Shown here: piece by piece, positions 28,306 through 39,329 of the stretch
How positions within the stretch are numbered: position 1 is the stretch's first letter
Layout: every line of letters begins with the position of its first letter
Source: Kalmanozyma brasiliensis GHG001
Lineage: Eukaryota > Basidiomycota > Ustilaginomycetes > Ustilaginales
Direction of reading: 5' to 3'
Assembly: GCF_000497045.1 (NCBI RefSeq)
Contig: NW_015961951.1
Span: 62,001 to 126,000 of the forward strand
DNA: 64,000 nucleotides
Program-made: the position numbers and the translations under genes
The notes under the pieces: generated by a model
Seen by the model: the letters and a program-made list of their open reading frames with translations, nothing else
Told to the model about the DNA's origin: nothing
The model's database searches: none

Positions 28306-29925
28306 GGCTTGCGGATGACGTGATGTGGGCGTTGGTCACCAACGAGACGATGACGAGGCTTATTGATATAGTGATGACTTGTGGATGAGTGTCATGATGT
28401 GGTGATGGCTGGGTCTGTGCTGGAGGGGCTGATGGGATTACCGAAAGGTAGGTGCGTATTGCTACCGGTCAATGGGTGTCGTCCAGCGGCGTCCAGGCGA
28501 TCCGCAAGTCACGGAGCAATGATTGCAGTGTGATGTCTCGATGAGATGAAGTGTCGGTATCGATCCGACGCGAGCGAATGATCAGGGTAGGGTTCGGTGG
28601 GAGTTCCGTTGATGAGGTTTCTTGGCAGGTGGGCAGATCCGACGATGACAAATAGGACCGCGACGAGAAGAGGGCAAGACGAGCTAAGGGCAAATGGCTG
28701 TGTCCGTCGGTATCCGACGCTGAGAGACGACGATGTCAGGGATCAACGATGCCGATGGTGGTGATGCTGATGAGCTCCTGACGCCGCGATATGGTCTCTT
28801 GGCGGTATGCATGACCGAATGAGCCAGTCCGCTCTGCAGTCCGACCCCACGCGGGAATTTCAAACACACACAAAAAGAAGGTTTGCCTCTGGCCGCGACC
28901 GAGCGGAGTGCGGTGTTGGTCTTGCTCGCACGCGTCCTGCGGCGTCTTTCCTGACTGGGCGGCGTGAGAACATCAAAATCACATTGAATCGGTACAGGCG
29001 GTGTAGTTTGCTGCCGCAATGCAAGCCGTCACATCGCTCTCGCTCGCTCGCATCGGTCGCCAGTGGGCTAGCTTGCTGAGCTTCTCGGCAGCGATCCGAG
29101 CGTGTCGGAGACACTTTTGTTTGCATGCAAACTAGTCACCTGCAGGAGTGCATAGATAGCCTCGATCTTGACAAGCGCGTCGCTGCTCGTAGGCAGACCA
29201 ATGCAAGGCGACCGCGCTCGTTCGGATCTTGTCCGGACTTTGACATCGACGCTCTGCTCTGCTCACAATGCAGGGTCAGTGATCGCTAAGAGCATCCGAG
29301 GGCGCTCTTAAAGATCCAGGCCAGTCGGACATGGTGCTGCCTACTGATCCTCACATCGGCGGCTACCGACGGCGCTTCACGTCAGCAGCAAACCGCGGAA
29401 GCCGAAGCGGAGGCGTTCCGATCCGTCGGCTCATCTCGACAGCCTCAGCGTAAGGCGATTCTAATGTCGTGACTCTCTCAGTCAGACTGTGACCTGTTCG
29501 GCGAGGGCCCTTCCCTTGTCGCGCTTCCTTCTCTCTCGGGATAGCCTCATCTCCAGCTTCTGCGCCTTGCCGCAGCATCTCTGCCACATTTGCGTCCCGT
29601 TGAATTGCGTCGTGCCGCGAGGAGGAGCCACATGAATCGTGACGTCGCTTAGTCTGAGTCGAAGTGCGTCTCAGCCATGTCCTCCTAGTGCCCCAAAACC
29701 AAGCTGCTGTCTCAAGACTCCGTCTCCCTCCTGCTTTCGGGTCGCGCCTTTCATGCATCGACTGCTGAATCTGCAAATAAAGCCGCAATTACATCGTCGA
29801 ATCGACCGTGATTCGAGTCTTCCTCTGCGATCGCTCGGATCCTGGCGAAGGGCGAGCCGTTGTGTGCTGAACAAATGCTGTGAGATTGCTGGTACAAATA
29901 CAGGTGGATGATCGAAACGGGAGGC
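28306..29925. other. Long upstream region of the PAK-like kinase
   Basis: 1620 nt between the kinase start and the 3' end of the 98-residue orphan gene (both minus). No gene is supported; open frames reach 141 codons without recognisable content. It probably contains the kinase promoter and a long leader. Confidence 0.4.
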
Positions 29926-30300
29926 TTATGCCTCCTTGAGGAGCTTCTTTAGAACGTCGCGCTGGGGTTTTGAGACCTGTCATGCCAATACGATGCGAGA
30001 TCCTATCAGTCAGTATCTTCCTGCGCTGCCATCAAATCTTTGCAAACTACTCACCTTCCAGTACAAGTCCCTCTTGTTGACATGATTCGAGAAGCGCACA
30101 TTGTCACCCAGCTCTTGTCGTGCAAGCACCTTCTTCTCGAGCTCCGCTGCTACATCTACCGATGCTGCTTTTGGTGCCTTTGCTGCTGCTGTGATGATGT
30201 TGGCTCTGGATACGGACGTCGATGGTGGCAGTCGCAGCGATTGGATGGCGGAAGCGGGAAGGGGCTTGACCTTGAGCATCTTGACGGCTGTTGACCTCAT
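29926..30300 (-). CDS. Small basic protein of unknown function, probably mitochondrial (two exons)
   Basis: Exons 30055-30300 and 29926-29976 (minus) are joined by a 78-nt GTGAGT...CAG intron to give 98 residues. Without splicing the frame ends after a few extra codons. The N-terminus (MRSTAVKMLKVKPLPASAIQ SLRLPPSTSVSR) is Arg/Ser-rich with no acidic residue for about 45 residues, as expected for a mitochondrial presequence. An Ala/Lys-rich helix follows, then NHVNKRDLYWK across the splice junction to VSKPQRDVLKKLLKEA. The last block looks conserved, but I do not recognise the family. A mitoribosome or respiratory-assembly factor would fit its size and charge; this is a guess. It diverges from the USP-like gene over 440 nt. 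Confidence 0.6.
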
Positions 30301-30740
30301 CGTGTCTATCAGGTGGTGTCGAGTCGATCAGGAATGTGGTGCAAGCTGTGTAAGAGATCTGTCCTCGTTCTTGAGAGCGGACAGTAGATGGCTAGGTGCG
30401 ACAGAGTGATGGTGTGGATGTCGAAGTGAGCGAAAGAGCATCATCAAATCTCAAAGTCTGGAAGAAAGCTTTGAAAATTTACGTTCCGGCCGAAAAATCG
30501 CCTGTGGACCCTCGAAAAGCTCCACATCACGGTTGCTCCGCCAAAAAGTGTTGGTTACGCAGGGGCCTTTCGACCTTCTGATGTTGCTTGACGTCTTCTG
30601 ACTCTCGACACCACTCACCTTCCGCGTCTTTGTCGCCGTACTCTCTTGGATCGCCTAGAGGTGTCTCTGACCCTCTGAAACAGGCTGCATCGAGCGCGTC
30701 GCTTGGTACACGACGCCAGCGCCTCCCAGCATCGTACAAC
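30301..30740. promoter_or_regulatory. Divergent intergenic region, orphan / USP-like gene
   Basis: 440 nt between divergent start codons, presumably a shared promoter region. The frame of the USP-like gene stays open upstream to 30588 without a convincing earlier start. Confidence 0.45.
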
Positions 30741-33641
30741 ATGGCCGACCACTCGGCTCAGATACAGGAGGTTTGCGCGTTTACCGGTTGCAATGACTAT
30801 CAAGCTCGCACGGTCCTAGAGAGGTCCAATGGCAGCGTGGAAAGGGCGGTCAATTCGTTCTTTGACGATCCGCCACCAGAAGTAAGTGTTCATTCGCCCA
30901 AAGGTGGACTTCGCACAACAAGCACAACAAGCACGCTCAAGCTGACTCTGACCTTCGCTTGGGTCGTGCTGCATTCGACAGAGACCCCCACCAGGCTCGA
31001 ACTCGCAAGCTTCCTCAAATGCGATTGTTCCCTTTCAAGGACCCGCAGATCCGTCTACTGCGTCAGGATCAGGATGGGACGTGCCAAACAATCCAGCCTA
31101 TGCTCCTCCGACAGGGCCCCCTCCAGCGTCCGGCCAGGGTTGGGCCGGCAACAAGAAAGGTGTGTTCGACCTCGCTCTAGTTCATGACGAGATCTTTGAC
31201 TGACCTTCTCCGTACCTTGTCCAACAGATGTGATCGACTTGACCGCCGACGCCGACACGGACGAGGATCTTAGGCGAGCCGTGGCCGCCTCGCTTCAGGA
31301 CCACCAATCGCAACAAGCCGCAGGCAGACCAGCAGCTCCAACTGGGTCGATTGGCGTAAGTGACGAAAGATCCGGGTCTCCATGCAGAGGATGGGAGGGC
31401 GGGCTCGAGGACCAAAATGTTGTACAGATGGACGTGGACGAGATGGAAGAGGACCAATTGCAACTGGACCGAAACACTTCGATCCCCTCCGCCGTGCTCG
31501 AATCGCCGAGGATGCTCGCGTCCAATGCAGCAGGGGACAACGCCGGCAAAAAGAGAGGCTCCGAGGAGCAGGACACCGACGACGAGTTCGTTGAAGCACG
31601 CAGATACGGCCTTCGCGATCGCACTAAGATCAAGAAGGCAGAAAAGACGCCGACCATCCTCGGCCAATGCCAGACCGAAGCGCCCTCTCGAGGTCGCGAC
31701 ATGAGGACATACGGACGACGCAACAGCAGAAGGGGCAAAGGTCGGGGCAAAGGCGTCGAAGGTTGGAGCAGCTGGAATACGGTGCGCTCTCCCACACTGA
31801 TCAGCGTCATGAGATGCCAGAACGAGCGATTTCACTGACGCATTCTTCGCCCTCTCTTCTGCACTTGGACACCACAGGATATCGGCATGTCGGAGGACGA
31901 GCAGATACGACAAGCGCTCGAAGCAAGTGTACAAAGCCATCACGACCTCATGCAAACCACGGGCTCCGGTGCAAGGACGCCAGCGCTTCCTCAGCACCTC
32001 GATTTCAATCTGCAGAGCCGTCGAGTGCAGGGAGCGCCGATTGCCATGGTGGCGCCGTTCGCCTCGCTTGAGATCGTCGCCAGCTTACTGCAAGCCTTGT
32101 TCGCAGCGCCACAGGTTCGCACAGCCTACCTAGCATCTCGACCGATCGACAATCGTGGCTCGGACTTGTCCAACTTTTGGAAGGGAGCTGCACCCACCGA
32201 CTCGAGCTTGGACGCACCACAAGATAAACTGGACGCCCACATGGATCTTTCGCGGCGACTGCAGACGCTCTTCGCTTTTGCGACACTTTCACAAAGGCCA
32301 CTCTGCGTGGTGCAGGACGTGGCCTCGCTGGCACCCAGCGAGGTGATCGCACGAGGCGCGGACCACTCGGCCCCTGCCAAGGTCGCCAGTCTCTTTTACG
32401 AGTTCGTAGTGGACAGTCTTGGCAAGCACATCTCGGCGTTCACGGACACGATTCTCAACACACCCAATGCGGAGCCCGTCGACACGGATGCCTTGTGGAT
32501 GACAGACGCACTCTTTCTGTCCAGCGGAGCGGCTGCTCTCACTCATCCAGCTTCGCCCCGTCTCAATGGCGAGTCAGGATCATCCTCATCATCACCACCC
32601 AAGGTCGAGCAACACCGAAGCTTCCTGCAGCTGCGTCACGACTCGGTCAACTCAGACACCTACTCCTGTCTTCGGGCTGCGCTGGCGTCCGATGGCGAAG
32701 GCGCTCTGCTCACGCGGACAGCAAGCGTCATCAGCATGGGCATCGACCACGCCCTCCCCACAGCCGAAGGAGGTCCACCACCGTTCACCATCAACGAACG
32801 CATTCACCTCGACTCGCTCATGTGGGACCGACGGCAGGGCGTTCGACTCGATGCTGAGCTTCGTGATCTCGAAATGGTGCGCCTCGATGCAATACGTCAG
32901 GACCTCGAAGCACGCAAACGCAAACTTCTCGGCGACGGCGGGCGGCCAGCCAACGAGGTGCTCTTGGGCGCAAAACGCTACTTCGAACAAATTGCGACAC
33001 CTGGCGACGGCACCGATGCCATCCGATCCTCCTCACTCGCAGAAGCAGCGCCGCAGATCCAAAAGATCCTCGACGCAGTCCAAGCCGACCTCGCCGCCAC
33101 CGACAAGCTTATCGCCAAGATCCGAGCGCAGATCGATGCCAAGCGCGCCCTCGTTGCCGACCGCGCCAAACGCGAGGCTTCCAATCCAGAATGGACGCAG
33201 CTCGCGTACGATCTCTGTGCGGTCCTGTACAACGAGCTCGGTCGATGTGTTGCGCTCGTCAAACAGCCCAACGGCTCTTGGTGGAAGATCGCCAATGGTC
33301 AAGCGATCGCCGTCGACAAAGAGGACGTGATTATGGGCCGACCACAAGACCCGTCCTCGGGCGTCTTCTGGGTTGTCTACGCCAGGGTCGAGAATACGAC
33401 TTCGACCGTGGAGCAGGACGAACAGGCGAGAGAGGAGTTGATCAGTGAGGCGATGAAGGTCGGGATAGCGGATGACAATCTGACGTATGAGTCGGAGTTG
33501 CTGTCGTTGATTCGGTCGGATGCTGCGACGCCCAGCTCGACGGTGGCCGAGGGTGTGCCGGGTGAGGTGGAGGAGAAGGGGGTCGATGTGACGATGGAGA
33601 ATGGGGAGGCGGAGGAGCCCAAGTCCCCTCGAACTACTTGA
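30741..33641 (+). CDS. UBA-UIM-UIM protein with a USP25/28-like domain lacking catalytic residues (four exons)
   Basis: Exons 30741-30881, 30982-31159, 31228-31781 and 31878-33641 join in frame to 878 residues. Residues 1-47 form a UBA-like domain (QIQEVCAFTGCNDYQARTVL). UIMs lie at about 115-133 (EDLRRAVAASLQD) and 295-312 (DEQIRQALEASVQ). This order and a central helical insertion (RIHLDSLMWDRRQGVRLDAE, LEARKRKLLG) match the USP25/USP28 (yeast Ubp2) family of deubiquitinases. However, the Cys-box position reads PIAMVAPFASLEIVASLLQ ALFAAPQVR with no cysteine, and the His-box region (CAVLYNELGRCVALVKQ, then GSWWKIANGQAIAVDKEDV) has no histidine. It therefore looks like a ubiquitin-binding pseudo-deubiquitinase. 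A basic patch (YGLRDRTKIKKAEK; RRGKGRGKG) may be a nuclear signal. Exon 3 contains a possible extra 72-nt intron that keeps the frame. Confidence 0.75.
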
Positions 33642-33798
33642 TTGGCGAGCAGGTGTAGAGGAAAGCTCAGCATGTACCACTTCACCCGAAAAGGACTCAT
33701 TATGTTCACCAAACCACCCGATCCTCGTTCGGCGTCGTGCACTCTCAAATCCTGTCTATGCATGCTATGATGTGATGGTATGCTATGTGAAAGCCGGC

Positions 33799-35142
33799 TC
33801 ATGCGACGACCCTAGCTGCGGACCACTTGCTAGCCTCCCTGGCCCTCGCCGCGTCCAAATGTCTCCTCCAACCCTCGACAGGTTTCGTCCTTCCCCAACC
33901 CCTCCTCAGCGCGGACCTCTTCATGTTCTGATCCTTGGCCCTCATCGTATCGAACCCGTTCCTGCCTGCTTCCGCCTCGAGCTTGACACGTCGTGCGTCG
34001 GCACGTGTGCGCGGTGCGTTGCGGGTGTAATGCTCCCACGCCATGGAGTAGAGCTCGCCGCCCGCGGGGTAAGGGGAGGGGAGATCGGTGCGGAACGTCC
34101 AGCGTGTTTTGCCGTCGGTGGACGTGCGGGAGGGGACAATGGTGGGATGACGCACATAGATCGCGGAACACGTGGTGAACGAGACCTCGAGGTAGGGCGG
34201 GATGAAGAGGAAGGGCGCGGCGTAGTCCGGGAGGGTGAAGGGCAGTACGCCTGGTGGGAGGACTTTTTCGGTCTCTTTCGCTTTGCCCCTGTCCGAGGAA
34301 GTTGATGGAGAAGATTCGGCAGGCTTGTCGGAGGATGCGGCTTCTGAGGATGAGGCGGTTGCTTCTGTTGTGGTAGCCTCGCTCGATCCGCCCTCATTGC
34401 TCTCCGCAGCTTCGGCGTCGGCAGCCTCTGCAGCCTCCGTAGCATCCGCCTCGCCCGTCACGGCATCATTCACCTTCTGTGCGCTCGCCTTCTTGGCCAG
34501 CTCCTTGCTCAGCATCGGCACCGCCGCGGGCTCGACATTGATCAAATCCCCCGGCTGTAGCAGGTGATTCGGATTGCTACACTTAACCCCATTCACCTTG
34601 ACCTTTCCTTGCACCACCATGGATCTCGACTCGTAGGCGCTTCTCGCGAAGCACGATCGGAAGACGACCACGTCCAATCGCCGCTCGACATCGCGCATGA
34701 ACAACGATGCGGTAGGCATGGCGTCCATCTCCTCGACCACCTTTTGTTGTGTTACGTTTGCATATCCTTCCTTCTCTTCGGTGAAGGGAGCTCCATCGGA
34801 CCGCCTGGCTTGGAGCGCCTTGTCGAACAACCCACCTCGTCGGGGCCCTGCAGAACTCGCCGAGCTCGAAGCGGATACTTGGGGCGGAACGAAACTCGGC
34901 AGGTCGGTAGGCAGGAACCATCGCTTGAAGCGTTTTTCGGGGATCCAATCACCGTGATACGCCCGCAGAAAACGTTTGGACCGCCATCGCTGCTGATACA
35001 TCGTCAACGAAGTCTTGGTGAAGGTCGTTTGCGAGGAGTGGAAGGGAACGGTCGAACGTGCGAGGAGGTTGTACAGATTGCGCGGAGACCACGACATGCG
35101 CGGCATGATGGTCTCATGGCTGAAGACTTTGGCTTTGCGCAT
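33799..35142 (-). CDS. NAM9: Mitochondrial small-subunit ribosomal protein uS4m
   Basis: 447 residues from the ATG at 35142 (MRKAKVFSHETIMPRMSWSP). The frame is open further upstream only from a non-ATG codon. The N-terminus is basic and leads into NLLARSTVPFHSS and QQRWRSKRFLRAYHGDWIPE, which resemble fungal Nam9. An S4 RNA-binding domain lies at about 145-203 (RRLDVVVFRSCFARSAYESR, VVQGKVKVNGVKCSNPNHLL, QPGDLINV). An Ala/Glu/Ser-rich insertion of about 70 residues follows. The C-terminal part (YLEVSFTTCSAIYVRHP, GELYSMAWEHYTRNAPR) is the fungal mitochondrial extension. Nam9 is needed for mitoribosome assembly. It converges with the USP-like gene (157 nt between stops). Confidence 0.85.
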   Translation of the reverse strand: MRKAKVFSHETIMPRMSWSPRNLYNLLARSTVPFHSSQTTFTKTSLTMYQQRWRSKRFLRAYHGDWIPEKRFKRWFLPTDLPSFVPPQVSASSSASSAGPRRGGLFDKALQARRSDGAPFTEEKEGYANVTQQKVVEEMDAMPTASLFMRDVERRLDVVVFRSCFARSAYESRSMVVQGKVKVNGVKCSNPNHLLQPGDLINVEPAAVPMLSKELAKKASAQKVNDAVTGEADATEAAEAADAEAAESNEGGSSEATTTEATASSSEAASSDKPAESSPSTSSDRGKAKETEKVLPPGVLPFTLPDYAAPFLFIPPYLEVSFTTCSAIYVRHPTIVPSRTSTDGKTRWTFRTDLPSPYPAGGELYSMAWEHYTRNAPRTRADARRVKLEAEAGRNGFDTMRAKDQNMKRSALRRGWGRTKPVEGWRRHLDAARAREASKWSAARVVA

Positions 35143-36343
35143 CGTTGTAGTGACGGGCTCGCCGCGGCTGTTGGAGAGGGAGGTGGGTGATGCTGTCGAG
35201 TAGTGATGACGATGATGAGCTCGAGAGCGTGATCCAAGAAGAAAGGGTTGCGCCTGACAAAGCTCCAACTTTTTCCGAAAGGCTAGTAGAAATCGCTGGC
35301 TCAGTGGGTCAGATCACGTGGATGCGCCAGCAATATTCGACCAGTTCGACAAAATGTGCTGTAACATTACCATAAATCTATGCCCGATGAAGCCTTCTAT
35401 CAAACCCGCATCGCACGATTGGCAGGCGGATGTGACGGATCAAGAAGGAACGCGGCTTGAGCACGCCATATCGATGCACGCTTCTGCAGGCTGTGGTGGT
35501 GGGTTCAAACACTCTTCTCGACGCTGCGTCGATTGATGACCATCAACGTGCGCCATTCAGACGAGCGTCGCGCTTTGCTTCATTAGAGGAGCCACGGACG
35601 GAGCTGAGTGACATCTCATATGATCCTGAAGGGACTATCTTGAGCTTGTGTCGACACAAGACGTGCGGATACGCTCATGCGTGGATGAAAGGAATCGGCA
35701 TGGACCTGCACTCGGTTCTCGAACGCAATGTCGCTCCTGGTCTGTGCTTTCTTTTCTTGGTGAACAAGACGTGCGTTCAACAAGAAGACGGCAAAGACAA
35801 CAAGGAAGTCCACGTCGCTGGTCCGGTCGGCGGGGACAGTCGGTGAGCATGGGCACGTTCCTACGGATCTGCATGCTGCTCGCCAAAGGGTCTCTCAACA
35901 AAGAGCGAGAGAGAGTGGGAGAAGCGCGTGCCAACGGCAAACAGCCTCGTTTCACGGCGGCAGGCGATGATCAACTGATTTTCAACCCGACGCCTGTATT
36001 GCCTGTTGCGTGTCAGCCTGTGCGTGTGCGTAGAGTCTGAGTCTGTGAGTGTGGCACACGGATTCTTCTGAAATTTCTTCTCAAAGACCCTGTCTGTGTG
36101 ACAGGCAAAGTGCCCTCCGAAGCCTCGCACGTCCCTGTTCTGGCTCTGTGTCGTGCTTTTTTCTGAAAAAGTTCTTCCAAAAGGCACAGAGTGGACCTTT
36201 GCTTTGCCGCCCTCGTGCTCGCTGCCCAACCTGACGTCGTCGCCGCCGACGACTAGCCACGCCTTGTGCTTGTCCTTCTTTCTCTCTCACCACACACATC
36301 CATCCTCTCCCTTCCGCAAACCCTCCATCTCACATAGATCAAA
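35143..36343. promoter_or_regulatory. Divergent intergenic region, NAM9 / SAM synthetase
   Basis: 1201 nt between divergent genes. The right third is C/T-rich (cttctttctctctcaccac) and probably the core promoter and leader of the strongly expressed SAM synthetase gene. No gene is supported; frames of up to 130 codons overlap each other. Confidence 0.5.
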
Positions 36344-37968
36344 ATGGTTGCTTCCAAGACCGCCGGTGCCCGCACCCTCCCCGAGGGCCACTTCCTCTTC
36401 ACTTCGTAGGTTGTCATTGCACTGACGTGCAGTCAGATCCTGTTTGCACAAAAGCAGCGACTCCTGTTTCGCTAGAATGTATCGCTGACAATCACCTTCT
36501 TGCATTTGCTCTTTGGCTCCATTCTTCTCGCGCATCGCTTCGCATCACAGCGAGTCCGTCGGTGAGGGACACCCCGACAAGATCTGTGACCAGGTCTCGG
36601 ATGCCATCCTCGTAAGTAGCAAATCGAAATGCATCGGTGGGGAAAGGAGACAGTGCGCATCGGAACCTCGCTGCTGGGCCTCTCCTCGTGATTCTGCACC
36701 GAGAAGGAGGGCAAGATTATACAAAACAGGTGTTCTGGCACCTGTCCGCAGGCTAGCAGCGCGCTGGAATGGGTCGATTGTACTGTCAGCCGAAGAAGCC
36801 GCTGAAGCGGACCTCGCAGCGCTGCAGACGATGTTTCGCGACAATCTGGATAGAACGAAAGGCTGACAATGTCCCTGCCATGCATTTGCCCCTTCTCGAC
36901 GCACAACAGGACGCTTGCCTCGAGCAGGACCCCAACTCCAAGGTCGCCTGTGAGACCGCCTCCAAGACCGGTATGATCATGGTCTTCGGCGAGATCTCGA
37001 CCAAGGCCCAGCTCGACTACCAGAAGGTCATCCGTGACACCATCAAGAAGATCGGCTACGACTCGTCCGAGAAGGGTTTCGACTACAAGACCTGCAACGT
37101 GCTCGTCGCCATCGAGCAGCAGTCGCCCGATATCGCCCAGGGTCTCGACCACGGCTCGCTCGAGGACCACGGAGCCGGTGACCAGGGTATCATGTTCGGT
37201 TACGCTACCGACGAGACCCCCGAGCTGATGCCCTTGACCCTCATGCTCTCGCACAAGCTCAACCTTGCCATGTCCGCCGCTCGCCGTGACGGCACCCTCG
37301 GCTGGCTCCGACCCGACTCCAAGACCCAGGTTACCGTCGAGTACAAGAAGGACGGTGGTGCCACTATCCCCCTTCGTGTCGACACGGTCGTCATCTCGAC
37401 CCAGCACGCCGAGGAGATCTCGACTGAGGACCTCCGATCCGAAATCATGGAGAAGATTGTTAAGAAGGTCATCCCCTCGAACCTGCTTGACGACGACACC
37501 ATCTACCACATCCAGCCCTCGGGACGCTTCGTCATTGGCGGTCCTCAGGGTGACGCCGGTCTCACGGGCCGTAAGATCATTGTCGACACCTACGGTGGCT
37601 GGGGTGCTCACGGTGGTGGTGCCTTCTCCGGAAAGGACTTCTCCAAGGTCGACCGTTCGGCTGCCTACACGGCGCGATGGGTCGCCAAGTCGCTCGTGGC
37701 CGCTGGCCTTGCCCGCCGTGTGCTCGTCCAGTTCTCGTACGCCATTGGTGTCGCTGACCCTCTTTCCGTGTTTGTCGACTCGTACGGCACCGGTAAGAAG
37801 TCGGACGAGGAGCTGGTCAAGATCATCCGCAGCAACTTCAACCTGCGACCGGGTGTCATTGTCAAGGACCTCGGCCTGCAGAAGCCCCAGTACCTTGCCA
37901 CCGCCGCTGGTGGTCACTTCGGCCGACCCGAGTTCTCCTGGGAGCAGCCCAAGCAGCTCAACTTCTAA
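36344..37968 (+). CDS. SAM2: S-adenosylmethionine synthetase (three exons)
   Basis: Exons 36344-36405, 36551-36611 and 36910-37968 join to 393 residues. Intron 1 splits the Ser codon in [13 protein letters not shown] and intron 2 falls after DAIL. The enzyme makes S-adenosylmethionine from ATP and methionine in the cytosol. Family hallmarks are intact: [14 protein letters not shown] (methionine/metal site), [51 protein letters not shown] (glycine-rich phosphate loop) and the C-terminal GHFGR..F.WE. The length is typical. Codons are strongly biased to C- and G-ending forms, as in the hexose transporter and ribosomal genes, consistent with high expression. This bias also opens a long antisense frame, which was rejected. 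Confidence 0.97.
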
Positions 37969-39329
37969 GCATCGTCCGCTCGCAGTAGCAGCAGCAGCAG
38001 CTTAGGATTTGGCTGAAAGGTCTTTCCCTCATCCTCGACTTTTAAACTTTCTTCTGGTCGATTCAACATCGTTTTTGGCTCCCGCATCTTCTCTCTTTTA
38101 CCACTTCTCTCTATTGTGTTACCATCCTCCCTTTTTCGGTCTCGTTCTGTTTGAACGGTTGCTTCCCCTCGGTTCTTGGTAGTGTCCTTCCCGTGTCTCT
38201 TTGCATAGATTCCGCCCCCAACTACCCCTTACACATCTGTACTACACCTGCACTTTTGTCGCCAGCGCTTTCGTCCCGCATCCATATCGCACGCTTCACG
38301 CATCTCAGGGGCAACGAGCAGTTGCATAGCTCCTGTTTCGACGGCCCCAACCACAAAACGCTACGCTACGTCACTAGCAGTAATACCAATACCACGTCAA
38401 CCGTGTTTCTTTACGTGATTTGTGGGAAGGCTGTTGAGCAGCAGCGACGTGAGACGACGAGTGAACAGCAGGCAAGAAGAGCTCATTGCCGGCCTTTTGT
38501 ATACCGATGAAAGGCGCTTTGCATCAAGAGCACTTTGACAGCTGTAAGAGGCTTTGGCCTGCGACAATTTTATCGGCCGAAAGCTTGCCTCAAGAGAGAC
38601 TGGCAAGCTCGTGTGAACAGGGCGCGTCGCGCTGCCGTGTCATTACGACCTCCCGCATCGAAAGAAAGAATTTCGATTTTTGTCCACTTTCGGAGGCGGC
38701 GTCGTCGCGTAAAAGGCAGCAGGACGCGGCGGAAGAGCTGCAGACTTAATCATTTTCTATGCCCGAAAAAGGCGAAAAATGCGCTAGAAGTGAGATTTGG
38801 CGGTCGAACCTCTCCCAAAGAGTGGCGCTGCAGTGGGGAAAAATGAAAATTCATTCAGGAAAAGCGGCTCGAAACGGTTGCCGAAAAGATTAGGCTTGCG
38901 AGCCACTGTCTCTCGCTCCGCTCTGAAGGCTTTCTCTCTTTTGGCTCGAGAAGCTTTGCCGCTCGGCTGAGCTGCTGGGCTGCCTGGCTGCAGTTCCGCA
39001 ATCCGAACGCGGAGATGGACAGGTGAGAAGAGTGGAAGCCCTTCCTGTCTACCCTTCCTCCCTTCCCCCCCTCAACCATACTCGCTTCATCCACCTTGCC
39101 CCTTCACAACGACCGTCCTTCCCCTTTCTCCCGCACACCGCAAACGCGCACCACTACACGTCCTTCCAACTAGCTTCCGAAGAGCCCAGCCACCTTGACA
39201 AGTGCAGGCCACTTGCTCCCCTTTCTATTTCCTCTCATCTACCACTCGCCTCTCGATTACAGGTGACAAGAAAGCCTCATCTCACACTCATATATCTCAT
39301 TGGTATCAACTTATCCAGTTTCGCCCAAC
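37969..39329. other. 3' UTR of SAM synthetase and upstream region of the Gln-rich hypothetical
   Basis: 1361 nt. It starts with a CAG/AGC run (37985-38002) just after the SAM stop, then C/T-rich sequence. The right part before 39330 is C/T-rich again and likely promoter and leader. No gene was recognised. Confidence 0.45.

Noticed and set aside
36472..37917. 481-codon frame antisense to SAM synthetase
   Set aside because: Same codon-bias artefact; it covers the well-supported SAM synthetase exons.
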